From the NCBI GenBank assembly GCA_965220935.1, contig OZ244857.1, forward strand, positions 1,984,001 to 2,048,000: 64,000 nt of DNA, in the 5' to 3' direction. The stretch's first letter is position 1. Every line of letters begins with the position of its first letter. A model generated the notes under the pieces. It ran no database searches. It was not told the DNA's origin and saw only the letters and a program-made list of their open reading frames with translations. This DNA comes from Bin80 sp965220935. GTDB taxonomy: Bacteria; Bacteroidota; Rhodothermia; Rhodothermales; Bin80. Below are positions 8,843-18,137 of the stretch, piece by piece. The translations under genes were made by a program, and so were the position numbers.

Positions 8843-11800
8843 TCAAAAATCCAATCCTTGTTGACAATCAACATGGCAATACACTGGCTCAAGCGCTAAT
8901 AGAGATACTTAGTCATCCTGATCTGTCAAGCCAAGAAGATCAAAAACGTCATAAACTTCGGATTGCGACCGCCTTTTTCAGCCCAGCTGGATTCAAACAT
9001 ATTGCTGATCATCTCGCAAACATTCCAGATGTCAGGCTTCTTCTTGGTACTGACCCTAGCGGGCTACCAATATCTGATTCAAGACACATAGACGAAACCC
9101 CAGAAAATCATCAACATCGACGCATTGAGACTGCATGGAAAAATCAGATTAAAAATATAGCATACGATCGGGATCAATTACCATTTACACGGGCCAGCCG
9201 CACAGCACTCATCGCGTTGATCACTACTCTACGATCTGGTAACTTGCAAGTACGCCGATATACAAACGCATTTCTTCACGCCAAAGCATACATCCATACA
9301 TCAGATGATCACGATGGTATCATTGCTGGTTCATCTAACCTAACCCATGCAGGTCTCACTCAAAACCTTGAATTAAATATAGGATGCTTTGAGCCATACA
9401 TTGTCAAGAAATCTGCGCGCTGGTTTGATGAGCTCTGGGAGGAAGCCGAACCATTTGATTTGGCTGTCATCTATCAGGAGATCTTTAATATCCCCTCACC
9501 ATGGGTCATATTTCTTCGGGTACTATGGCAACTCTATGGTCAAGAGATAGAGGAGGAGATCCTTAAGGATAAAAACCTTCCGCTAACCACTTTTCAAAAA
9601 CATGGGGTTGCCCGCGCCCTCCGACTCATCCGCGAAAGAGGTGGCGTGATTGTATCCGATGAGGTCGGACTCGGCAAGACATTCATCGCTGGAGAGATTC
9701 TACAGATTTATAGCGAAAACCGCCAGCGCGCATTGTTAATCTGCCCCGCCGCCTTACGTGACACGACTTGGAAACAATTTCTGAGCGACTTTGAAATGTC
9801 TAAGGCTATTGAATGTGTCTCCTTTGAGCAGTTAGCTGTTGATAAGCAATTGAGAGATAAACAACGCCCCAACGCGACCAGCCGCCACCTGCAACGGAAT
9901 ATTGAAGAATACCAGCTCATCATCATAGATGAGGCCCACAATTATCGTAACCCAAACACCCCCACCCGAGCTGCTGCACTACGTCGACTACTGTTTGGTC
10001 AAAAACGGGATCTACTACTATTAACTGCAACCCCCGTCAACAACTCGTTAGGGGACCTCTACTACCTTATCCAATTCTTCGTAAGACAGGATGCCCATCT
10101 CGCGAATCAAGGAATTCTATCCATCCGGCAGCGCTTCATGGAAGCCATGCGAACAGATCCAACCGATCTAAGCCCCGATGTGCTCTATCCAATCATTGAT
10201 GCAACTACGGTCAAACGAACTCGTGAGTTCGTAAAAAACCATTACGCATCCGATACCATTAAGGTGTCCGATGGAACACGAAGGTCTATTGTATTTCCGA
10301 GGCCCGAGGCCATCACTGTTCGCTATGAACTGGAATCTCAGTTGCCTGGATTTTTTGATCAGCTTGAAGCTGCCCTTGATTCCGAAGGTGACAAAAATAT
10401 TCTCTTCGCTCGCTATATGCCCAATGCATATCGCAAAGCCCCCTCAGATCCCGATGAAGATCGGCATCTACATGCTATGACGGGGCTACTGCGTTCAGGC
10501 TTACTGAAAAGATTTGAGTCGTCCTGCTTTGCTTTTAGGGAAACCCTGAAAAAAATGATTCGGCAGCATAAGCAATTTCTCCAAGCGATTGATAAAGGAC
10601 ATGTTGTGACCACAACCTTTTTACAGGATATTTCGGGAGATGACATCAGTCTCTTTGATGACTTATTCATAAAACATTCCGAAGAAGTTGCTGATATCAA
10701 AGACTATGATATCAATCGGTTGAAAAAAGATGTGCGGCGCGGTCTGAATCTGTTGGAAAATTTAGCCGCCTCGGCTTCTTCCATCTCTGAACAAGGTGAC
10801 GCTAAACTCCAAGCATTATCCGACGAATTATTTAAAATTGCCCAACAAGCAGAGTCCGAAGCGTCTCACGCTATTGATGAAGCCCAGAAGCGAAAAGTGC
10901 TCATCTTTTCATCCTTTGCCGATACCGTCAACTGGATATGGAAATTTCTTACAAATCAAATCAAACACCGTCCAGAACTGAACGGCTATCAAAATCGCCT
11001 CGTTGCTGTGAGTGGATCAAAAAGTATTAGTGGAATTTCAAAGAATGATGCAGCGATCGGATTTGCTCCAGTATCCATGCAGGTAGAATCAGGTGAGGAT
11101 ACCGATAAATTCGATATACTCGTGACCACAGACATCCTTGCTGAGGGCGTCAATCTTCAACAATGTAGGCACATTATCAACTATGATGTACCCTGGAATC
11201 CAATGCTACTGGTTCAGCGCCATGGACGTATTGACCGCATCAATAGCCAGCATAAACGGGTATTTCTGCGAACTATCTTTCCGACCGACAGGCTTGATGA
11301 ACTTCTGAATCTGGAATCACGGATTCTGGGAAAACTCGCCATGGCCGCAGCAAGCGTTGGCGTCGTAGCACCTCTGGAAGAAGGCGCGCAGGGTGATCAG
11401 GTCTTCACCGAAACACGCCAAGAAATTGAACAATTACTCAAAGAAGAACCTTCCCTGTTTGAACGCGGAGGAACCGTTGCTGCAACCCAGACTGGCGAAG
11501 AATATCGTCAAACACTCCGCAAAGCCCTCAAAGAGTCCCCAGATAAATTATCAACACTACCATGGAAGGTTGGCTCAGGCATGGTCAAGGGTAAAGACCG
11601 TGGCCTATTTTTCTGTGCGGTTGTTGGAGACAATTCAAATTTTCAAAGAACCTACTTGCGCTTTGTCAAGACAACGCATGAATGGAAACCCCAGATTAAC
11701 ACTTCAGATATCATTGATGAACTTGGGACATGCCTGCGTATCATTGAATGCCAAGAAAATACCCCAACTTGGATGCCTAATCATGTTCAAGACAATGTCT

Positions 11801-12192
11801 ATGATTTCTGGGACATTGCACAGAAGCATATCTGGGACGACTGGATGGAGCAAACAGATCCCGCCAACCTCCAACCCAAACTTGACCGAATTAATCGTGA
11901 GGTGGCAGCATTTATCCGCCGACATTCTCCTCTAAAATTATCCCCGGATAAATGCCGACAGGCACTTGATATTGTTGAATCCCCATGGCCTCGGCGCGAA
12001 CAAAATGAACTCCGTCAAATCTTCAAAAAAGACGCTAGCACCCCCGTGGAATTCCAGGAACTGTCAGGTCAACTGGTAGATTATATTCTAGAAACAGGTT
12101 TGGAGACAAGTCACCCCCCTGATCCATTGCCTCCCATTGAAACTGATGATGTCAAGCTACTTTGTTGGATGGCCACAGAATGTGAAGAATAA
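8839..12192 (+). CDS. PLD-domain SNF2-type helicase of a defence locus
   Basis: This open 1,117-residue protein has an N-terminal phospholipase D-like domain (HAK at about residue 146 followed by GSSNLTHAGL), then a superfamily 2 SNF2/RapA-like helicase: Walker A SDEVGLGKT near residue 275, DEAH in IIIDEAHNY near 363, motif III LLLTATPVNNS, motif V TTDILAEGVNLQQ near 765 and motif VI QRHGRIDRIN. Such proteins are found with Eco57I-type methyltransferases in restriction-like and DISARM-like loci, where the helicase probably drives translocation and the PLD domain cuts. It is the last gene of the operon and starts on the four-base overlap ATGA with the DUF4411 remnant. Unlike its partners it has no frameshift. 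Confidence 0.85.
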   Translation: MIKNPILVDNQHGNTLAQALIEILSHPDLSSQEDQKRHKLRIATAFFSPAGFKHIADHLANIPDVRLLLGTDPSGLPISDSRHIDETPENHQHRRIETAWKNQIKNIAYDRDQLPFTRASRTALIALITTLRSGNLQVRRYTNAFLHAKAYIHTSDDHDGIIAGSSNLTHAGLTQNLELNIGCFEPYIVKKSARWFDELWEEAEPFDLAVIYQEIFNIPSPWVIFLRVLWQLYGQEIEEEILKDKNLPLTTFQKHGVARALRLIRERGGVIVSDEVGLGKTFIAGEILQIYSENRQRALLICPAALRDTTWKQFLSDFEMSKAIECVSFEQLAVDKQLRDKQRPNATSRHLQRNIEEYQLIIIDEAHNYRNPNTPTRAAALRRLLFGQKRDLLLLTATPVNNSLGDLYYLIQFFVRQDAHLANQGILSIRQRFMEAMRTDPTDLSPDVLYPIIDATTVKRTREFVKNHYASDTIKVSDGTRRSIVFPRPEAITVRYELESQLPGFFDQLEAALDSEGDKNILFARYMPNAYRKAPSDPDEDRHLHAMTGLLRSGLLKRFESSCFAFRETLKKMIRQHKQFLQAIDKGHVVTTTFLQDISGDDISLFDDLFIKHSEEVADIKDYDINRLKKDVRRGLNLLENLAASASSISEQGDAKLQALSDELFKIAQQAESEASHAIDEAQKRKVLIFSSFADTVNWIWKFLTNQIKHRPELNGYQNRLVAVSGSKSISGISKNDAAIGFAPVSMQVESGEDTDKFDILVTTDILAEGVNLQQCRHIINYDVPWNPMLLVQRHGRIDRINSQHKRVFLRTIFPTDRLDELLNLESRILGKLAMAAASVGVVAPLEEGAQGDQVFTETRQEIEQLLKEEPSLFERGGTVAATQTGEEYRQTLRKALKESPDKLSTLPWKVGSGMVKGKDRGLFFCAVVGDNSNFQRTYLRFVKTTHEWKPQINTSDIIDELGTCLRIIECQENTPTWMPNHVQDNVYDFWDIAQKHIWDDWMEQTDPANLQPKLDRINREVAAFIRRHSPLKLSPDKCRQALDIVESPWPRREQNELRQIFKKDASTPVEFQELSGQLVDYILETGLETSHPPDPLPPIETDDVKLLCWMATECEE

Positions 12193-12255
12193 TGCACATT
12201 CTGATACCAGTACATGGCCGTCCACACCATAATCCTTAATCAATTACACACTTCC

Positions 12256-13461
12256 ATGTCTACATCTTTAAATCCTCGTGTTGCATCAATGCAACCTTCT
12301 GCAACTCTCGCAATGGCAGGGCGCGCAAAAAAACTTAAACGTGAAGGGGCTGATGTCATTGCATTAAGTGCCGGAGAACCCGATTTTAATACCCCAGAGC
12401 CAATTGCTAAAGCTGGAATTGAGGCCATTCAAGATGGGTTCACACGGTATACCCAGAACCCTGGAATGCCAGAGCTACGTGAGGCCATCAGTGCAAAGTT
12501 TGCCTGTGAAAATAATCTCAATTACACACCAGATCAAATTCTCTGCTCTAACGGTGCAAAACAATCCGTTGCCATGGCCGTGGCCGTTCTTGCACAAGAA
12601 GGTGATGAAGTTCTTATCCCTGCTCCCTATTGGGTCAGTTATCCAGAAATGGCCAGATTCTCTGGTGCAACCCCAGTGATTGCCTCAACCACCGCTCAAA
12701 CTCATTATCGCTTGACCCCAGAAGCCCTTGATGATGCGATTACAGAGCGAACCCGTATCCTCATACTATGCTCTCCATCAAATCCTACTGGATCGGTTTA
12801 TACGAGTGAGGAATTGGCCGCATTAGTTGAGGTCTTGCATCGTTATGAAAAGATTGTCGTCATTTCAGATGAGATTTATGAACATGTCATATATGATGCC
12901 ACCCATATCCCGATTGCCACCCAAAGAGGCATGATAGAACGAACGATCACAATCAATGGGTTTTCCAAGTGCTTCGCGATGACTGGATGGCGACTCGGGT
13001 ATATGGCTGGCCCTATTGATATCATCAAACAAGCGGCCAAGTTGCAGGGGCAATTAACCTCGGCCCCCAACAGCATTGCCCAGAAAGCTGGCGTGGCTGC
13101 ACTCAACATGGATCAAGCACCAATCAAATCTATGGTTCAAGCATTTCAGAAGCGCCGAGACTATTTACTTGAGGGACTCAATTCAATTTCAGGCGTGAAT
13201 GTCCCAAAACCCGAAGGTGCCTTCTATCTATTTCCACAGGTTAGTGATTTCTATGGCACCGTTACGCGGTCTGGTCGCCAAATTAATTCAAGTGAAGATT
13301 TATGTTTTTACCTCTTGGAAGAACATCTCGTTGCTCTTGTCCCTGGTGCAGCCTTTGGCGATCCAAATGGAATTCGAATATCGTATGCGTCGTCTATGGA
13401 CGAGCTCCAAACCGCATTCAATCGTATCAAGACGGGGCTCGGTGAACTCGCTCCGAGGTGA
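12256..13461 (+). CDS. PLP-dependent aspartate/aromatic aminotransferase
   Basis: The 401-residue product is a class I fold-type I aminotransferase. It shows the N-terminal ALSAGEPDFNTP, the substrate/cofactor asparagine region LILCSPSNPTGSVY, the aspartate contacting the pyridine nitrogen in VVISDEIYE, and the PLP-binding lysine 238 in NGFSKCFAMTGWRLGY. This sequence class is typical of aspartate aminotransferase AspB/AspC of the I-gamma subgroup, which makes aspartate and oxaloacetate interconvertible; substrate range cannot be read from the sequence. I chose ATG 12256 (MSTSLNPRVASM) rather than an upstream ATG at 12214, because the family starts here. It follows the defence operon closely but its promoter is probably its own. 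Confidence 0.9.
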   Translation: MSTSLNPRVASMQPSATLAMAGRAKKLKREGADVIALSAGEPDFNTPEPIAKAGIEAIQDGFTRYTQNPGMPELREAISAKFACENNLNYTPDQILCSNGAKQSVAMAVAVLAQEGDEVLIPAPYWVSYPEMARFSGATPVIASTTAQTHYRLTPEALDDAITERTRILILCSPSNPTGSVYTSEELAALVEVLHRYEKIVVISDEIYEHVIYDATHIPIATQRGMIERTITINGFSKCFAMTGWRLGYMAGPIDIIKQAAKLQGQLTSAPNSIAQKAGVAALNMDQAPIKSMVQAFQKRRDYLLEGLNSISGVNVPKPEGAFYLFPQVSDFYGTVTRSGRQINSSEDLCFYLLEEHLVALVPGAAFGDPNGIRISYASSMDELQTAFNRIKTGLGELAPR

Positions 13462-13513
13462 ACACATCTATCAATGAATGATATAACATTGTTCACTGTC
13501 CTATCTCCACATA

Positions 13514-14704
13514 TTGCCAGCATCAGAACTCACTCCCCGTAACCGCTATCTGTTGCATGCTGGGCTATTTCTTGTAACACTTTTATCCACATCTGTTACA
13601 GGTGCAGTTATCTTCATCGGACGTAGTGTGGCTTGGACGGCAAGTGACGCATTGTTCAGTGTTGCTGGAATTCCCATTACACTCGCATTTTTTGCAGACG
13701 CATTCACCTTTGGTGGTGCACTGATTGCGTTTTTAACCGTCCATGAATTTGGGCATTATATTGCTGCACGTTTACATCAAGTGAACACATCTCTTCCCTA
13801 TTATATCCCCGCTCCACTCATTGGAATTGGAACGCTGGGGGCTGTCATTAGTATCCGCCAACCCATTTCAAATCTCACTAAATTATTTGACATTGGTGTT
13901 TCAGGGCCTATCGCAGGATTCGTGATCGTTGTCATTCTTCTAATGTGGTCTATGGTTCATTTGCCTCCACCAGAATTTATGTTTGGCGTTGGAGGCCATG
14001 AGTCATTGCTCGAATATATCCAGTTAACTGGAAAATTTCCCGATACCCCAATATCTGACGCACCCCCAGGAAATAGACTGACACTGGGTGCAACCCCTTT
14101 GTATTGGATGTTAACACAAGCTTTCGCTGATGTGCCTCCATTATATGAAATGTATCACTATCCCCTGCTATTTGCCGCATGGTTAGGACTCTTTTTTACA
14201 TCCCTGAATTTAATGCCAGTCGGACAACTTGATGGAGGTCACATCATTTATTCACTCTTTGGGCCAAAATGGCATGCCATCATTTCTCGTTCATTCGTAT
14301 TTATCTTGCTCGTCTCTATGACATCTGGCGGCACATTCATACTTCCCGACCTATTGTCTGGTATCTTGGGTGGTGAGTTAATCGGGCACATTTGTGCCTG
14401 GATTACGCTGGCCGCACTCCTTGTTGTGTTCACCCAGAAAGCATTCGGCCTTGAATGGTGGTGGAAAATGACTCTGATTATTCTATTTATTTCATCCTTT
14501 GCCATGATCATTCCGGATGCATTCAGATGGTTCGCCTACTTTGGCTGGTTGCCATGGTGTTTTTTACTCACATTCTTGATCAAAGTAGACCACCCGCCCG
14601 TCCCACTCATACATCCACTAGGGACTAGGCGGCGACTCATCGGCTATCTTACACTGGGGATCTTTTTTCTCTGCTTCAGTATCAAACCTATATATAGTGT
14701 ATAG
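13514..14704 (+). CDS. Site-2 protease family (M50) intramembrane metallopeptidase
   Basis: A 396-residue polytopic membrane protein. The zinc site HEFGH is at residues 77-81 inside the second membrane segment, and the third ligand aspartate is at residue 240 in LMPVGQLDGGH. There is no PDZ domain, so it is of the short YwhC/FPP-like type rather than RseP. Such enzymes cut membrane-bound regulators or process peptides. The start appears to be TTG at 13514 because no ATG lies upstream in frame before the preceding gene. It ends eight bases before the start of the lipoprotein gene and probably shares its transcript. Confidence 0.85.
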   Translation: MPASELTPRNRYLLHAGLFLVTLLSTSVTGAVIFIGRSVAWTASDALFSVAGIPITLAFFADAFTFGGALIAFLTVHEFGHYIAARLHQVNTSLPYYIPAPLIGIGTLGAVISIRQPISNLTKLFDIGVSGPIAGFVIVVILLMWSMVHLPPPEFMFGVGGHESLLEYIQLTGKFPDTPISDAPPGNRLTLGATPLYWMLTQAFADVPPLYEMYHYPLLFAAWLGLFFTSLNLMPVGQLDGGHIIYSLFGPKWHAIISRSFVFILLVSMTSGGTFILPDLLSGILGGELIGHICAWITLAALLVVFTQKAFGLEWWWKMTLIILFISSFAMIIPDAFRWFAYFGWLPWCFLLTFLIKVDHPPVPLIHPLGTRRRLIGYLTLGIFFLCFSIKPIYSV

Positions 14705-14711
14705 ATACCGT

Positions 14712-15545
14712 ATGAAAACTCCATGCCTATTCATCATTATTCTGGTGACCTGCTTCATCGCAGGATGTGATTCGGTCCCCAGTCCGTTGAATGAGACCGA
14801 TGATCGACCCCCTCTGATTGAGCAATTTTCAATCTCGCCTCGTCGAGTCGTTTATGCTCTATTAGATGAATCATCCATTGTCGGCGATAGCGTTACACTA
14901 TCACTAAGTATCAACACACAAGTGCAAACATCCGGCACTGATATAGCCAGAATTGACTATGCAATTCTATCCCCTGATATACGGAGAGATCCCATTGGTG
15001 TTGGTAGCCTCGTTGCAGCACAAAATGGGAGATATAGAGGAAGAGTCAACCTCACGCTAAATGCATTTGAAGTGCAATCATACCCAGTGATTATTTATGT
15101 CATTGACACAAATAATCAACTTGGAGGCGAAGCCAGAACCACGTTAGACTATGCCCGCTCATTTGAGCCAAAATCTCCTCCAGTCATCAATACATTAACC
15201 ATCCCTATGACCATTCAGCGCCCCTCCGCTGGTCAGCCTCCCAAGGTGGAGTCATTCCAAGTTGAAGTCTCAGACCCCGACGGGATCAATGACGTAGAGA
15301 TGGTTGAGTTTTGGAACATTGATAAGCCTACAGACCGCGTGCTGTTATGTGATGATGGAAATCAGCATCCGTGTGGAAATAGTGACGAAAGCGGAGATAG
15401 CCAAGCGGGTGATGGCATCTATACGCGTCTGATATTTATTCTCAGCTCTAACGCTTTAGGTGTCAACACATTTGTATTTGAAGCCATTGATCGCTCAGGA
15501 CTTCGGAGTGAACAAGTCCGGTACAATGTTGAAATCATTCAATGA
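14712..15545 (+). CDS. Lipoprotein with Ig-like domains, first gene of a T9SS-type export operon
   Basis: The 277-residue product begins with a lipoprotein signal (MKTPCLFIIILVTC...) and lipobox FIAGC, so it should be lipid-anchored in the envelope. Two beta-rich, Ig-like segments follow, the second with DPDGINDVEMVEFWNID and a DGIYT loop. I do not recognise a named family. ATG 14712 is preferred to a GTG at 14697. Its TGA overlaps the next ATG (15542) by four bases, so it is coupled to a secreted beta-propeller and two PorV-like barrels. It may be a periplasmic or surface partner for them; that is inference. Confidence 0.75.
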   Translation: MKTPCLFIIILVTCFIAGCDSVPSPLNETDDRPPLIEQFSISPRRVVYALLDESSIVGDSVTLSLSINTQVQTSGTDIARIDYAILSPDIRRDPIGVGSLVAAQNGRYRGRVNLTLNAFEVQSYPVIIYVIDTNNQLGGEARTTLDYARSFEPKSPPVINTLTIPMTIQRPSAGQPPKVESFQVEVSDPDGINDVEMVEFWNIDKPTDRVLLCDDGNQHPCGNSDESGDSQAGDGIYTRLIFILSSNALGVNTFVFEAIDRSGLRSEQVRYNVEIIQ

Positions 15546-17131
15546 CACGCTACATCCTTTTATTTGCGTTTCTATCCTTTGGCCTATCACTTAAGGCGCA
15601 GAACCTTGTACCCTCTCCAGGAATTCTGGCCAATAATATCACCAATCTTGGCGTATCTGGTGAATCTATTTGGATAGGCCCATATCTGAATGTATCTCGT
15701 GATGGCGGCCAAACCTGGCAAGCGGCAAATGTTGAATCGTTTGAAGGATTTACCAATTCGGTCTATTCAATCAGTGTAAAAGACCCGTTTATCTGGGTCG
15801 GGGTTGGACATCAATACACATCTACCGCCGATGATAATAATTCACAAATCATCAATGAACCCCGTGGACTACTATTTTCCTCCGATGGAGGCAACTCATG
15901 GTTACTGCGTACCATTGATCCCCCATCAGATAGCGATCCAGTGACAACAGGCCTGATTGATAACCCGAATGATACGTTGATCGCTTATGGATCAGCCATG
16001 CTTTCTACCCTACCAGTGACTGTTCTGCCCCTAAGCCCGCCGTGGGACATTGACCAGGACTCCGACTCGGGGACGGTATGGGTGGCTGGGCAGTTGGCGG
16101 GTATTCGCCGCAGTCGAGATTTGGGCCTTACTTGGGAGCGTATCATTCTTCCCCCAGATACGACCTCCTATCTTGCTCCAGAACTTGGCTATGATTTTCC
16201 ATTTTTTGTCCAACCCGTAGGCATCCCCGAACCACTCTTTCAAGGATATAACTTTCAAGCCTTTTCGGTTCTTGTAGACCTTGATGGCGTGGTTTGGGTC
16301 GGGACAGCTGGCGGGCTTAATCGCTCTGGTGATGGAGGCGTTAGATGGAACCATTATACCAGCGAAGATGGGTTATTAGGAAACTGGGTTATTTCAATTG
16401 AACAGCAGGACAGAGGATCTCTCCCCCCTGCGATTTGGACTACAAATTGGCCTGCTGTTGGAAGAAATCAGCGGTATGGCGTCTCTGTTACCAGAGATGG
16501 TGGACAGACATTTCAGACCGCTCTGCATGGCGAACAATGCTATGATTTTGCATTTGATGGTCCCAGAATCTATATCGCTTGTGCACGAGGATTATATCGG
16601 TCCACTGATGATGGTGTTACATTTTTCGTTCAAAATAATTTTATTGACCAAACCAATCCATCACGAAGTGCCAGAGAAGGCGCATCTGTCTACTCTGTCG
16701 CCACCACAAATAATGCCGTATGGGTTGGATCACAGGATGGATTATTTAAGAGTATGGATCAAGGAAAGTCTTGGGAAATTTTCCGCACAGAAATTCCACT
16801 TGATCCATCCGACCTCCCTTCAATTATTCCCGCCGATAGAGTCCCTCCAGTCTCCACCTATGCTTATCCAAATCCTTTTTCACCCTCATCTGATCGCTTA
16901 ATTCGCATCCGCTACGATCTTGAAGGTGCCCAAGCGGTCACTCTTCGGATTTATGACTATGGGATGAATCTGGTTAGAGAAAAGACTGCAATCTCTGGGG
17001 GCAATGGATCTAACGAAATCTCATGGAATGGCACCGACAACCGTGGCCTACGACTGGCTAACGGCCCCTACTTCTATGCTATTCATGCCGAAGATGATCT
17101 ATTCTGGGGGAAAATCCTGATCATTGAATAA
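15542..17131 (+). CDS. Secreted BNR/Asp-box beta-propeller with C-terminal sorting domain
   Basis: This 529-residue protein has a signal peptide (MTRYILLFAFLSFGLSLKAQ) and at least seven Asp-box motifs of the S-x-D-x-G-x-T/S-W type: SRDGGQTW, SSDGGNSW, SRDLGLTW, SGDGGVRW, TRDGGQTF, STDDGVTF and SMDQGKSW, which build sialidase/sortilin-like propellers. The last 90 residues (YPNPFSPSSDRL ... LRIYDYGMNLV ... GPYFYAIHAEDD) form a FlgD-like/T9SS type A sorting domain. It is therefore expected to be secreted through T9SS and attached or released at the surface. A TAATG overlap couples it to the following barrel gene. Confidence 0.85.
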   Translation: MTRYILLFAFLSFGLSLKAQNLVPSPGILANNITNLGVSGESIWIGPYLNVSRDGGQTWQAANVESFEGFTNSVYSISVKDPFIWVGVGHQYTSTADDNNSQIINEPRGLLFSSDGGNSWLLRTIDPPSDSDPVTTGLIDNPNDTLIAYGSAMLSTLPVTVLPLSPPWDIDQDSDSGTVWVAGQLAGIRRSRDLGLTWERIILPPDTTSYLAPELGYDFPFFVQPVGIPEPLFQGYNFQAFSVLVDLDGVVWVGTAGGLNRSGDGGVRWNHYTSEDGLLGNWVISIEQQDRGSLPPAIWTTNWPAVGRNQRYGVSVTRDGGQTFQTALHGEQCYDFAFDGPRIYIACARGLYRSTDDGVTFFVQNNFIDQTNPSRSAREGASVYSVATTNNAVWVGSQDGLFKSMDQGKSWEIFRTEIPLDPSDLPSIIPADRVPPVSTYAYPNPFSPSSDRLIRIRYDLEGAQAVTLRIYDYGMNLVREKTAISGGNGSNEISWNGTDNRGLRLANGPYFYAIHAEDDLFWGKILIIE

Positions 17132-18135
17132 TGAAGATCTATTTCATCATTCTATACCTTATGTTGCCTCATCTTGCCAATGGGCAATCGGCAGGCCAGA
17201 TAGGTGGTATCGGCTTTGGGGGGCGTGGTATCGCAATGGGCAATGCCCTGGCTGGGGATGCCTCAGGAAATGCGAGCCCATCTTATAACCCTGCACTTGC
17301 ACCATATATTCCTAAGCAGGGTATTGCACTGAGTGCAGCGCTCATGACACAAGATCGTCAACTACAATTCGTAGAATTCCAAACCCCTCTGAAGCCTCTT
17401 GCTGGAATTGCCACTGGCCTTATCCACACCGGTGTGAGGCAGATTGACCAACGCAATTCTAGCGGCTATCATCTTGGAATGGCCACCACCAATGAGTATG
17501 CCTTCCATGCGGCCTTCGGAGTCCGTATCAAAAATATAGGCTCAGTGGGCATTGGACTGCAGCTGTTTCGTAATGATTTGCACGCCGATCTCTCATCAAC
17601 ACAAACCTTGGGAATTGATATTGGTGTGGGAATCCATATCCTACGCTCATTACATGTTGGCGTGGTGATTGATGATCTGTTGGCCAAGTATAATTGGGAC
17701 TCAATTGACGGAGCAGGTTCAGGAGCAGATGACGAATTTCCAGCACGATTGAGGATTGGGCTATCATGGATATTACTTGAAAAAAGGCTCCAACTTCTTG
17801 CCGAGTATGAATCACGTTTTTCTCAGCATGATCTTGAAGAACCGATGGTGGGGTTTTCAGCAAATAATCCTGTGCAATTTTATACTAATCGGGAAGTCAC
17901 TCTACATAATAGTTATATTCGGTTCGGCGCTGAATTTAGATTAGTCCCTGCGCTAATCCTACGTGCTGGACTCGGTCGACTTGAAGCCATCAATAATGGT
18001 GGACCGCGCCCTAGCGTTGGATTTATGACTGAACAACCTCTTGGACTTCTTGTTACTCAAGCCGCATATACGTTTGTTCTAGAACCCTATGCGATTGGAG
18101 CGATGCATATGCTGAGCCTAAGATTCTTTCTGTAA
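17131..18135 (+). CDS. PorV/FadL-like outer membrane beta-barrel protein
   Basis: The 334-residue product has a signal peptide ending near ANGQ, then the glycine-rich FGGRGIAMGNALAGDA and PSYNPALAPY, which mirror the ARGxALGxA ... YWNPAGL signature of PorV/FadL-like barrels, and alternating beta strands to the C-terminal FFL. In T9SS, PorV-type barrels carry cargo from the translocon to the attachment complex. It lies between a T9SS-sorted propeller and a second PorV-like gene, two bases before the latter's start, so it may be a dedicated shuttle for that cargo. The family assignment is by motif only. Confidence 0.7.
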   Translation: MKIYFIILYLMLPHLANGQSAGQIGGIGFGGRGIAMGNALAGDASGNASPSYNPALAPYIPKQGIALSAALMTQDRQLQFVEFQTPLKPLAGIATGLIHTGVRQIDQRNSSGYHLGMATTNEYAFHAAFGVRIKNIGSVGIGLQLFRNDLHADLSSTQTLGIDIGVGIHILRSLHVGVVIDDLLAKYNWDSIDGAGSGADDEFPARLRIGLSWILLEKRLQLLAEYESRFSQHDLEEPMVGFSANNPVQFYTNREVTLHNSYIRFGAEFRLVPALILRAGLGRLEAINNGGPRPSVGFMTEQPLGLLVTQAAYTFVLEPYAIGAMHMLSLRFFL

Positions 18136-18137
18136 GT

